A stretch of DNA of 60,152 bases, taken from positions 1 through 60,152 of the forward strand of contig JAGVSR010000118.1 in the NCBI GenBank assembly GCA_019137195.1. Direction: 5' to 3'. This DNA is from Alphaproteobacteria bacterium. Its GTDB lineage: Bacteria > Pseudomonadota > Alphaproteobacteria > Rhizobiales > Hyphomicrobiaceae. The notes beneath the pieces were generated by a model. It was given only the letters and a program-made list of their open reading frames with translations, did not search any database and was not told where the DNA came from. This document shows positions 52,243-60,152 of the stretch, in pieces. Made by a program: the position numbers and the translations under genes. How positions within the stretch are numbered: position 1 is the stretch's first letter; each line of letters starts with the position of its first letter.

Positions 52243-53016
52243 ATGCGCGTGCTGCTTCTCGGCGGAACCACAGAAGCATCCCAGATCGCGAAGCGCCTGG
52301 CCGGAGACGACCGTTTGGCCGTCACACTGTCGCTGGCCGGGCGCACGGAGACGCCCGCGGCTCAGCCGCTGCCGACGCGCATCGGCGGTTTCGGCGGCTG
52401 GGAGGGGCTCGCGCGGTGGATCGAGGCGAACGGCATTGCCGCCGTCCTCGACGCCACGCACCCCTATGCCGCCAGGATTTCCGCCAATGCCAAGCGCGCG
52501 ACCGAAGCGACCGGTGCCAGGATGGGCTCGATCGTGCGTCCACCATGGCAACGCCAGAGTGGCGACGTCTGGATCGAGGTCGACAGCGCAGAAGCGGCCG
52601 TTGACGCGCTCGGACCAGGACCGCAAAACGTCTTTCTTGCTCTCGGCCGGCTCGAGCTTGCAGCGTTCGCGCGCGCGCCGCAGCACAACTACGTCGTACG
52701 GTCGGTCGACCGGCCCAAAGGAGTTCCACTGCCACCCAGGATCCGCTCGATCCTCGCCCGCGGGCCGTTCGAAATCGGCAGCGAGCGCATGCTGCTCGAC
52801 AGCGAGCGCATTTCCGTCGTCGTGTCCAAGAACTCGGGTGGAGCGGCCACCTACGCGAAGATCGCCGCTGCACGCGAAAGAGGCATTCCCGTGGTGATGA
52901 TCCGGCGGCCAGTGAAGCCTGCCGGCGACCCGCTCGCCTCCGCCGAAGAAGCGATACTCTGGCTGCACAGCTTGCGCGTTCATGAGCGCGCTCCCGGCTC
53001 GCTGCGCGGCGTGTAA
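52243..53016 (+). CDS. cobK: Precorrin-6A reductase
   Basis: A 257-residue NADPH-dependent reductase that makes precorrin-6B. MRVLLLGGTTEAS at the start, DATHPYAARIS near residue 70 and VVSKNSGGAATYAKI near 200 are typical. ATG 52243 was chosen because GGAG lies 8 bases upstream; an in-frame ATG at 52228 would overlap the cobL start. It is one of two plus-strand genes in the cluster, and its last 37 bases overlap the convergent cobJ 3-prime end. Confidence 0.92.
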   Translation: MRVLLLGGTTEASQIAKRLAGDDRLAVTLSLAGRTETPAAQPLPTRIGGFGGWEGLARWIEANGIAAVLDATHPYAARISANAKRATEATGARMGSIVRPPWQRQSGDVWIEVDSAEAAVDALGPGPQNVFLALGRLELAAFARAPQHNYVVRSVDRPKGVPLPPRIRSILARGPFEIGSERMLLDSERISVVVSKNSGGAATYAKIAAARERGIPVVMIRRPVKPAGDPLASAEEAILWLHSLRVHERAPGSLRGV

Positions 53017-53747
53017 ACCCAGGGCAGGCCCTCGGGCCGCGCGATGGTGCGTGTCGCCGACGATCCGATGATCACCAGCGTGCGCATGTCGATCACCGAC
53101 GTATCGGCGGCACCCAGCGTGGTCACGATGCATGTCGCATCGGCCGTACCGGCGGCGCGCACCAGGACGACGACGGTCTCTTTTGCCTTCAGGCTGCCGA
53201 GGAGGCCGAAGGCGCGTTTGATCCCGTCGGGCCGTGCCCTCGAGGCAGGATTGTAGAATGCGATTACGAAATCGCCCTCGGCCGCGGCGGTGAGCCGCCG
53301 CTCGATGGTCGCCCACGATTTCAGATTGTCGGAGAGCGACACGGCGCAGAAGTCGCCGCCGAGCGGCGCTCCTACCTCGGCTGCCGCTGCCAGCATCGCC
53401 GTGACCCCGGGCTCGACACGGATATCGACATCGCGCCACATCGGCTCGCCGCTTTCCACAGCCTCGAAGACCGCAGAGGCCATGGCGAACACGCCGGGAT
53501 CACCTCCGGAAACGACGGCGACGTGACGTCCCGCCGAGGCGAGGCGCAGCGCCTGGCGGGCACGATCGAGCTCGACGCGATTGTCCGAGGCGTGCCGGAC
53601 CTGCGCGCTCGGACCCGCCGGAACGCGGTCGAGATAGGGGCCGTATCCGACGAGATCGGTGGCACCGCTCAGCGCCCGGCGGGTGGCAGGCGTCATGAGA
53701 TCGGGATCACCGGGGCCTGTGCCCACGATCACGAGAGAGCCTGTCAC
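52980..53747 (-). CDS. cobJ: Precorrin-3B C17-methyltransferase
   Basis: A 255-residue methylase that contracts the ring and methylates C17 to give precorrin-4. LVIVGTGPGDPDLMTP, GYGPYLD, VSGGDPGVFAMA and VEPGVTAMLAAAAEVGAPL are family blocks. The GTG start overlaps the cobI stop (GTGA). A longer upstream frame is open but belongs to the cobI coding region. Confidence 0.93.
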   Translation of the reverse strand: MTGSLVIVGTGPGDPDLMTPATRRALSGATDLVGYGPYLDRVPAGPSAQVRHASDNRVELDRARQALRLASAGRHVAVVSGGDPGVFAMASAVFEAVESGEPMWRDVDIRVEPGVTAMLAAAAEVGAPLGGDFCAVSLSDNLKSWATIERRLTAAAEGDFVIAFYNPASRARPDGIKRAFGLLGSLKAKETVVVLVRAAGTADATCIVTTLGAADTSVIDMRTLVIIGSSATRTIARPEGLPWVYTPRSEPGARS

Positions 53748-54502
53748 AGCCGCCGCCCATTGCCCGGAACGATCACCATCGAGAAGTACGGTCCCCGATC
53801 GTCCACGACCTCGGCAAGCGGAACGACGCGCTCGTTCTCCATCGTGCCGCGCTCGACGTAGATCGCCCGCGACATGAGACCGGCGCGCTCGATGGCGCCA
53901 CGGACCTTGGCCAGATTGCGCCCGAGCTTCATGACCACTGCGGCATCGGTCGCCGCCAGACGCTCGGCCAAGCTCTCCGCGTCGAGCGTTGCCGGCAGCA
54001 CCGTCAGGATGTCGTCGCCCCAGGTGATCGGCTGGTTTGCGCGCGTCCAGCACCCCGACATGCCGGTCACTCCGGGCACGACCTCGACCGGATGACGACT
54101 CTCGAGGCGGCGCCACATGTGCATGAATGATCCATAAAAGAAGGGATCGCCTTCCGACAGGAGCCCGACCGAGCGGCCCGCGGCAAGATGCGCCGAAATC
54201 GCAGAAGCGCTCGTCTCGTAGAAGTCGCGGATCTGTCCCTGGTAGGCGGGGTCGGCCGCGGGGATCTCGTCGGTTACCGGATATTCGAGTCTGAGCTCGT
54301 GGCGACCCGGCGACATCAGCGGTGCCACGATGCCGCGCGCGTTGCCGACGAGTCCGCGCTTGGCAAAATACGCAATCACGTCGACCTTGCCGATCAATGC
54401 TGCGGCGCGCAGTGTCAGATAGCGCACGTCGCCGGGCCCTACGCCGATGCCGTAGAGCGTGCCCGCGGCTGCCGTGCCGCCCAGTGCGTCGAGAACGCTC
54501 AT
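53744..54502 (-). CDS. cobI: Precorrin-2 C20-methyltransferase
   Basis: A 252-residue SAM-dependent methylase that makes precorrin-3A. It shows LYGIGVGPGDVRYLTLRA, LLSEGDPFFYGSFMHMWRR and VVPGVTGMSGCWTRAN. The start overlaps the cobH stop by 4 bases, and its stop overlaps cobJ by 4. Confidence 0.93.
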   Translation of the reverse strand: MSVLDALGGTAAAGTLYGIGVGPGDVRYLTLRAAALIGKVDVIAYFAKRGLVGNARGIVAPLMSPGRHELRLEYPVTDEIPAADPAYQGQIRDFYETSASAISAHLAAGRSVGLLSEGDPFFYGSFMHMWRRLESRHPVEVVPGVTGMSGCWTRANQPITWGDDILTVLPATLDAESLAERLAATDAAVVMKLGRNLAKVRGAIERAGLMSRAIYVERGTMENERVVPLAEVVDDRGPYFSMVIVPGNGRRL

Positions 54503-55131
54503 TCCTTGTCTTGCCCCAATGCGTTGATGGCTGCGACCGCCATGGCGCTGCCGCCGCGCCGGCCACGAACGACGAGATAGGGTACGCGCCCATCGGCCAC
54601 GAGCGCGTCCTTGGACTCAGCGGCCCCGACAAAGCCCACCGGAACGCCGATCACCGCCGCGGGCCTCGGCGCACCATCGTCGAGCATCTCCAATAGACGA
54701 AAGAGCGACGTCGGCGCGTTGCCGATGGCGACGACGGCTCCAGCCATCCGGTTGCGCCACAGCTCCATGGCGGCGGCCGAGCGTGTCGTCCCGAGCTTGG
54801 CTGCGAGACGGGGCACCGCTGGATCGTCCAAGGTGCAGACGATCTCGTTGCGGGCCGGCATGCGAGAGAGCGTGATACCGTGCGCCACCATCTTGGCGTC
54901 GCATAGAACGGGGGCACCCGAGCGTAGCGCGGCCCGCGCGTCCTCGGCGAAAGTTTCCGACATCAGGATATCGCGCGAAAGATCAGTCATGCCGCAGGCA
55001 TGGATCATGCGCACCGCCACGCGCTCGGCCACGCCTCGAAAGCGCGAGAGATCGCTTTCAGCCCGGATCGTGGCGAACGACTGCCGGTAGATGGCAGCAC
55101 CATCGCGCTCGTAGTTGTACCGCTCAGACAT
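54499..55131 (-). CDS. cobH: Precorrin-8X methylmutase
   Basis: A 210-residue enzyme that moves the C11 methyl group to C12, forming hydrogenobyrinic acid. The conserved block with the catalytic His is MIHACGMTD near residues 42-50; APVLCDAKMVAHGI and AVIGVPVGFVGAAESK also match. ATG 55131 was chosen over an upstream ATG because it begins the conserved YNYERDGAAIYRQSF region; it overlaps cobG by 8 bases. Confidence 0.93.
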   Translation of the reverse strand: MSERYNYERDGAAIYRQSFATIRAESDLSRFRGVAERVAVRMIHACGMTDLSRDILMSETFAEDARAALRSGAPVLCDAKMVAHGITLSRMPARNEIVCTLDDPAVPRLAAKLGTTRSAAAMELWRNRMAGAVVAIGNAPTSLFRLLEMLDDGAPRPAAVIGVPVGFVGAAESKDALVADGRVPYLVVRGRRGGSAMAVAAINALGQDKE

Positions 55132-56422
55132 GGCCTGCACCGACGAGAATGGAAAATAGCCGTGCCGGATCGGCGGCAAGCTCGGGGCCGCCGATGTACG
55201 CTAGCGGCGGGTCCGAGGCCCGGCCGTTCGCGATCACGGCAAAGCCCGCATCCTCGGCAACGAGTGTCAGGCTGGCGCGGCGCGGCGCGGCGCACCCCTT
55301 GCGGCAACCGGAGACATGAACGCTGACGCGTCCGAGGTCAGCGGGCCACGAGCTCGCCAGCGAGCGCGCCACCGACCGCGTCTCGGCCGCCGCGGAGCGG
55401 CACCAGGGTGCCCCTGGACAGGCCTCGAAGTGTAGTACCGGTGCGTCGGGCGCTGTCGGCAAACCCAGCCGTCCGGCCCGTTCAAGCACGACGTCCGCCG
55501 CGGCACGCGACGCGCATGGAACGTAGAGAATGCGCCAGGGCGACAGTCTAATCTCGCTGGCGCCCGCATCGGATGCGGCCGTGATCAGGGCGTCGAGCTC
55601 GGCGACCGCAAGCTGCCCGAACGGCACGCCGACGCCCGCAACCCATATTCCCGACTGGCCCGAGACAGCCCCGATGGGATGGGTTGCACCAGCCTTGCCT
55701 TCGACGCTCATGCCGGGCAACGGCGCCAGCTGCAGCCTTGCCGCCGCGACGAGCGACTGCAAGCGCTCGCCGGACAGATGCCGGATCCGGCCAGCCTCGG
55801 CCGTTGCGGCGGTGGCGAGAAAGAGGCGCGCCAATCCGGCGGCAACCTCGGCGCCGCTCTCCATCGGGGCCGCGCCAAGCCATAGGGTCTCGTCGGCGGT
55901 ATCGAAACCGGCGGCCAGTGTCGACCGATCGAGCGCCCGCAACCGAATGTCGGCGCGCTCGTCGTGCATCGTCGCTACGCCGCCAGCGTCGAGCACGAAG
56001 CCGAACTTGCCGGCCAGCCCGTGAAGATCCGGCGAGCCGGCGAGCGAGCGGGCGAGCGCAGCGGCCAAAGGACGAAGGTCCGCGACCTCGGCGGCATCGA
56101 GCCCTGCCAGCGGCGGCAGCATGACGTTGCGCACGGCCTCCGCGGCAGCGCTGTCGTCGATCAGGCCGGCCGCGCCGAGCCAGGCCAGAAGCGGAGGCAG
56201 CGTATTGGCAGTGACGCCGCGAATTTGCAGGTTGGCGCGCCGCGTCAGATCGAGATGGCTATTGCCGAAGCCGGCCGCCGCACCGCACAGCAGCGTCCAG
56301 TCCGCGAGCGAGAAGGCGCCCGTCTTCGGCCGCACGCGCACGACGAGGCCATCGCCGCTCTCCATCGGCCTCAGCGCGCCGGGACACCAGCCTTTGACGT
56401 CGATGCGGGGCGCAGCGCTCAT
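55124..56422 (-). CDS. cobG: Precorrin-3B synthase
   Basis: A 432-residue sulfite/nitrite-reductase-like monooxygenase that makes precorrin-3B, the oxygen-dependent step that marks the aerobic route. The iron-sulfur ligands are seen as CPGAPWC and, about 37 residues later, CRKGC. DLTRRANLQIRGV near residues 58-70 matches the ferredoxin-like half. The start overlaps the cobN stop (ATGA). Confidence 0.92.
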   Translation of the reverse strand: MSAAPRIDVKGWCPGALRPMESGDGLVVRVRPKTGAFSLADWTLLCGAAAGFGNSHLDLTRRANLQIRGVTANTLPPLLAWLGAAGLIDDSAAAEAVRNVMLPPLAGLDAAEVADLRPLAAALARSLAGSPDLHGLAGKFGFVLDAGGVATMHDERADIRLRALDRSTLAAGFDTADETLWLGAAPMESGAEVAAGLARLFLATAATAEAGRIRHLSGERLQSLVAAARLQLAPLPGMSVEGKAGATHPIGAVSGQSGIWVAGVGVPFGQLAVAELDALITAASDAGASEIRLSPWRILYVPCASRAAADVVLERAGRLGLPTAPDAPVLHFEACPGAPWCRSAAAETRSVARSLASSWPADLGRVSVHVSGCRKGCAAPRRASLTLVAEDAGFAVIANGRASDPPLAYIGGPELAADPARLFSILVGAGHV

Positions 56423-59400
56423 TGGGCAGCCTCACAGCGTGACCGGAGCTGCCCCCTGGCCTCGTCGATCGCCGCACGAAGCTCGTCCGCCGTCGCATTC
56501 CGGCGCGACACCCATAGGCCGCGCGAGACGGCGTCGAGGAGGCGGCGGGAGATGGCCTCCGCCGCCTCGGCATTACGGGCGATCATTTCCGCGAGCACCT
56601 CGTGATTGGCAATCAATGCCTCGTGGGTGGCATCGAAGATTTGTCCCGGCACGACGTTGGCGGACGCTGAGAAGGCATAGAGCGCATCGACGCCCTGCGC
56701 GATCTCCGCCACGCCACGATGGCCATGCGCCAGCATACCGGCGATCCAGCGCGGATTGGCGAGACGCCCCCGCACGATACGGCGCACCTCCTCCTCGAGC
56801 GTGCGGGCCTTGGGAGAGGACGGATTGCTGGCATCGAGATGGTAGAGCGACGGCGTGCTGCCAAGGAGATGCGCGGCAGCGCCAAACCCGCCTGCGAAAT
56901 CGGCCACGCCGTCGCCGTCGAGAAGGTCGCGCTCGGCATCGTCCTGAGCATGCACCAGGGCATCGGCCGAGGAGACCCGAGCGCGAAAGTCTGCCCACGC
57001 CTCGTCGGCGCGGCCGGCCGGGATCACAGCGGCGCTGGCAAGATACGCCTCACCCAAAGCGGCCCGCGTCGTCCATTCGGTATCGAGCGCGACGTCCGCC
57101 ACGCCCGCGCCGTAGGTCCCTGCCGCGCCGCCGAACACGCGTGCGAGACTTTCGCCGCGCCGGCGGGCCGCGGCCAAGGGATTGTCCGCCTCGTCCTCGC
57201 TCCTGGCCGCCACCTCGCGAACCGCGAGATCAAACAGCGCAATCTGCGTCTCGAAGAGATCGCGGAAGAGGCCGGATACCCTGAGCGTCACATCGATGCG
57301 CGGCCGGTCGAGTGTCGCGAGCGGGAGCACCTCGATACCGGTGACACGATTGGACCCGGTGTCCCACACGGGGCGTGCGCCGAGATACGACAGCGCTTGC
57401 GCCAGGTCGTCGCCGCCTGTGCGCAAGGTGGGCGACGCCCAGAGATCGAGCACAAGCCGGCGCGGATACTCGCCATGATCCTGCAAGTAGCGGCGCACCA
57501 CCTCGCCGGCGGCACGCGCGCCGATCACGGCCGCGGTCCTGGTCGGAACGGCCCTGGGGTCGGTCGAGGTCAGATTGCGCCCTGTGGGCAGAACGTCGGC
57601 ACGGCCGCGGCTCGGCGCGCCCGATGGTCCCGGCGCGATCCGCCGCCCGTCGAGCGCTGCCAGCAGCGCGGCGCGCTCGTAGGCGCCGCAAAGACCGAGC
57701 GCCGAGTCGACGGCTTCGGCAGCCGTCTCCGCCGTGTCGTTCCGATGCGCCGTCGCCTTGACGATGGCTGCGACGAGATCGCGGCGGGCGTCGGGGTCAG
57801 GCGCACGGCCGAACACGTGCAGCCGGTCGCGTACGGTGAGATCCTTGATGTCGCAAAGCTGCGCATCGAGCTTGGTGACCGCGGTGCGTGCGGGCTCGCC
57901 TCTGACGAGTCCGCAGTCCTGCGCCAGTCCCGAGCTCCAGGCGGAAGCGACGATCTCGTCCTCGATCAGCTTCATGCGCCGCTGATCGACGCCGTCGGCC
58001 TCGGTGTATTCCTCGATCAGGCCTTCGAGGCTCGCCAGAGCCCCATACAGCCCGGCGGCGGAGAGCGGTGGCGTCAGATGCCCGATGGTGACGGCGCTCG
58101 TGCGCCGCTTGGCCTGCGCGGCCTCTCCGGGATTGTTGACGATGAACGGATAGATCACGGGCAGCGGACCGAGAACCGCCTCCGGCCAACATTCACACGA
58201 GAGTGCGAGGGCTTTGCCCGGCAGCCATTCCAACGTCCCGTGGGTACCGAGATGCACGAGTGCGGCGATGCGCTCCTTGTCTCTCAAGTGCGCATAGAGG
58301 GCCACATAGGCGTGGCGCGGCGGCAGCGTCGTGTCGTGGTAGCTCGCCTTGCGGTCACCTGCCGCTCCGCGATCGGGCTGCAGGAGCACCTTGACGTTAC
58401 CGAGCGCAAGGCACGGAAATGCGAAGGCGCCGTCGGCAAACGCGGGATCGGATTCGGCCGCTCCCCAGGTCTCGTGCAGCGCCACGCGGAGTGCCGACGG
58501 AAGAGCGTCGACATAGGCGCAATAGTCGGCGAGCGGCACCGAGAGCGCTGGCGCCCCACCCTTGAGCAGCGCTTCCACCCCGGCCTTCGTGACCGGCGCC
58601 TGTCCCAGCTCGTACCCGGCGGTGCGCAGGGTCTCGACGATCTCGAGCACGCTCTCGGCCGTGTCGAGGCCCACGGCGTAGCCCGCACGTCCGCCGCGCT
58701 GCGGATAATCCGAGAGCATCAGCGCAAGCTTTCGGTCCCTGGCCGGCGTTTTCCCGAGCCGGACCCACGCAGCGGCCTGACGTGCCACGTATCGGACGCG
58801 CTCGAGATCGGGCTCGTGCCGGACCGGCGCGTATTCCAGCGCGGCGTCCTTCGAGGCTTCGGACTTGAACGATATCGCGCGCGCAAGGATGCGCCCATCG
58901 AGCTCCGGCAGCACAACGTTCATCGCGAGATCGGTGGCTGACAAGCCGCGCGCAGACGACGCCCATGCCGCCCGCGCGCTGCCCGCGAGCACGACCTGCA
59001 GGACGGGCACATCCGCCTGATCGAGCACGGTGGTATCGTCGGCTCGCTGAGCCGAGAACGCCGTTGCATTCAAGATGACTGCGGGCGCCTGCTCGTCAAA
59101 TATGCGTCCGATCGCGAGCGCCACGGCAGGGTCCTTGAGGCTCGTCACGGCAACCGCGAGGGGCTCAAGTCCTTCGGACGCGACAGCCGCCATCAGGGCT
59201 GTAATGGGCGCCGTATCGGCCGCCATCAGGCTCGTGCGATAGAAAACAATCAGAGCCGACGGCCGGTCGGACGCAGCAGGCGTCCATGCCGCCAGTGGCC
59301 GCGGCGTGCCGTCGCGATCGAGGAGAACAGTGGCGTCGAGCGACACGGGCGCGGCAAACGGAACCTCGTACCCGGCACCTGCGGCGAGCGCCCGGATGGC

Positions 59401-59856
59401 CTGACGAACATTCTCGACACCACCCGAGCGGAATGCGAGATCGATGTGCATCAGGAGCGACGCGTCCGCCGTCGACAGCTCGGCCAGACGCGGATCGGGA
59501 CGGTCGTCGCCCGGCACGGCCGCGAAGAGGATGCCTCTCTCGCGTGCCAGCCGCCCGATGCGCTCGACACCGTAGCGCCAGTACTCGAGCCCGCCCAGCA
59601 CCCGCACCAGGATCGCACGCGCGCCTCCGACGACACGATCGACATAGAGATCGACCGACATGGGATGGCGCAATCGCTTGAGGCTCGCCAGCCGTACGCT
59701 CGGCAAGAGACTGCAATCGGCCGCGAGCGCCGCCGCGACGATCGATAGATCGCTATCAGAGAACGACAATACCACGACGTCGGCCGGCGATTGCTCGAGA
59801 TCGACGGCTTCCGCCGTCTCGTCGAGCGTCATGGCCTGTGTCGCGAGGAGATGCAT
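56419..59856 (-). CDS. cobN: Cobaltochelatase subunit CobN
   Basis: A 1145-residue large subunit of the ATP-dependent cobalt chelatase that inserts cobalt into hydrogenobyrinic acid a,c-diamide with CobS and CobT (not in the window). Family blocks include SDYPQRGGRAGYAVGLD, VHLGTHGTLEWLPGKA, VIYPFIVNNPGEAAQAKRR and EEEVRRIVRGRLANPRWI. Length is within the CobN range, though shorter than some. It starts 6 bases after cobW with a GAAGG site. Confidence 0.93.
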   Translation of the reverse strand: MHLLATQAMTLDETAEAVDLEQSPADVVVLSFSDSDLSIVAAALAADCSLLPSVRLASLKRLRHPMSVDLYVDRVVGGARAILVRVLGGLEYWRYGVERIGRLARERGILFAAVPGDDRPDPRLAELSTADASLLMHIDLAFRSGGVENVRQAIRALAAGAGYEVPFAAPVSLDATVLLDRDGTPRPLAAWTPAASDRPSALIVFYRTSLMAADTAPITALMAAVASEGLEPLAVAVTSLKDPAVALAIGRIFDEQAPAVILNATAFSAQRADDTTVLDQADVPVLQVVLAGSARAAWASSARGLSATDLAMNVVLPELDGRILARAISFKSEASKDAALEYAPVRHEPDLERVRYVARQAAAWVRLGKTPARDRKLALMLSDYPQRGGRAGYAVGLDTAESVLEIVETLRTAGYELGQAPVTKAGVEALLKGGAPALSVPLADYCAYVDALPSALRVALHETWGAAESDPAFADGAFAFPCLALGNVKVLLQPDRGAAGDRKASYHDTTLPPRHAYVALYAHLRDKERIAALVHLGTHGTLEWLPGKALALSCECWPEAVLGPLPVIYPFIVNNPGEAAQAKRRTSAVTIGHLTPPLSAAGLYGALASLEGLIEEYTEADGVDQRRMKLIEDEIVASAWSSGLAQDCGLVRGEPARTAVTKLDAQLCDIKDLTVRDRLHVFGRAPDPDARRDLVAAIVKATAHRNDTAETAAEAVDSALGLCGAYERAALLAALDGRRIAPGPSGAPSRGRADVLPTGRNLTSTDPRAVPTRTAAVIGARAAGEVVRRYLQDHGEYPRRLVLDLWASPTLRTGGDDLAQALSYLGARPVWDTGSNRVTGIEVLPLATLDRPRIDVTLRVSGLFRDLFETQIALFDLAVREVAARSEDEADNPLAAARRRGESLARVFGGAAGTYGAGVADVALDTEWTTRAALGEAYLASAAVIPAGRADEAWADFRARVSSADALVHAQDDAERDLLDGDGVADFAGGFGAAAHLLGSTPSLYHLDASNPSSPKARTLEEEVRRIVRGRLANPRWIAGMLAHGHRGVAEIAQGVDALYAFSASANVVPGQIFDATHEALIANHEVLAEMIARNAEAAEAISRRLLDAVSRGLWVSRRNATADELRAAIDEARGQLRSRCEAAQ

Positions 59857-59862
59857 GGACCT

Positions 59863-60152
59863 TCACCGTGACAAGAGGCTCGTGATGGCGGCCTTGTCGA
59901 TGCCCTTCTCGCCGATCACGACGAGGCGTCCGCGGCGCTCCTCGCCCGGACGCCAGGCGCGATCGAATTGATGCTGGATGCGGCTGCCCACGCCCTGAAG
60001 CAAAAGGCGCATCGGCTTGTCCCTTATATCGAGGAACCCCTTGATGCGGAGAATGTCGTGCGCCTCGGTTGCGGCTCTGATGCGCTCCAGAACGGCATCT
60101 GGCGAACCAAAGGGCGGCATGTCGACGATGAAGGTGTCGAAGTCGTCGTGAC
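59863..60152 (-). CDS. cobW: Cobalamin biosynthesis protein CobW, C-terminal part (cut by window edge)
   Basis: About 96 C-terminal residues of a CobW-type metal chaperone GTPase; the 5-prime end lies beyond the window. The frame is open to the edge and reads HDDFDTFIVD then MPPFG. It continues with ILRIKGFLDI and RLVVIGEKGIDKAAI, which match the CobW C-terminal domain. The GTPase motifs are outside the window. It is the first gene seen of the cobW-N-G-H-I-J run. Confidence 0.88.
   Translation of the reverse strand, partial: HDDFDTFIVDMPPFGSPDAVLERIRAATEAHDILRIKGFLDIRDKPMRLLLQGVGSRIQHQFDRAWRPGEERRGRLVVIGEKGIDKAAITSLLSR

Overview
The window is high-GC, densely coded DNA that looks like a member of the Alphaproteobacteria, most likely the order Hyphomicrobiales (rhizobia and relatives). 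The evidence is an aerobic-type cobalamin cluster (cobW, N, G, H, I, J, K, L, E, M, A, B, bluB), an AcpXL-type acyl carrier protein with its very-long-chain fatty acid (VLCFA) enzymes, and frequent GTG starts with ATGA/GTGA stop-start overlaps. No tRNA, rRNA, CRISPR array, insertion sequence or phage structural gene was seen.

Layout. Positions 1-11,454 hold assorted envelope and transport genes: a NitT/TauT-type (urea-carboxylase-associated) substrate-binding protein, an unknown coiled-coil lipoprotein, an ABC ATPase/FtsX-type permease/AttH-CrtC-like lipocalin operon, a FecR-plus-outer-membrane-barrel fusion and an MFS transporter.

Positions 11,572-35,473 form a lipid/polyketide supercluster. 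On the minus strand an AcpXL-type operon (acpXL, FabZ-like dehydratase, a degenerate and an intact ketosynthase, zinc alcohol dehydrogenase, then a second degenerate/intact ketosynthase pair) leads to an ABC-F ATPase, a DevC-like permease, a free-standing type I ketosynthase, an AT-DH-ER-KR-ACP polyketide synthase ending in a degenerate condensation-like domain, and a stand-alone condensation enzyme with an intact HHxxxDG motif. A short intergenic region with a possible FNR/FixK-type site separates this from a divergent plus-strand operon: MaoC-SDR fusion, FkbH-like glyceryl transferase and a second ACP. The likely product is a very-long-chain, polyketide-extended lipid. The product, starter and export route are inferred.

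Positions 35,625-45,292 hold two giant minus-strand genes that I regard as the best candidate for an undescribed system. The first encodes TIR, nSTAND1-type NTPase, a transmembrane helix, coiled coil, T4-like lysozyme, TPR-like repeats, a YkuD-like module and a peptidoglycan-binding-like module. The second has a homologous lysozyme/YkuD-like/peptidoglycan-binding core, then TPR-S (TRAFs-binding-like) repeats and a trypsin-like protease with an intact triad. The parts resemble NLR-like bacterial conflict systems joined to a cell-wall module.

Positions 45,863-60,152 carry the cobalamin genes. Most are on the minus strand, but cbiD and cobK are inverted inside the cluster with gaps of 12-38 bp or a 3-prime overlap, an arrangement compatible with a non-contiguous operon. 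The cobW gene runs off the right edge.
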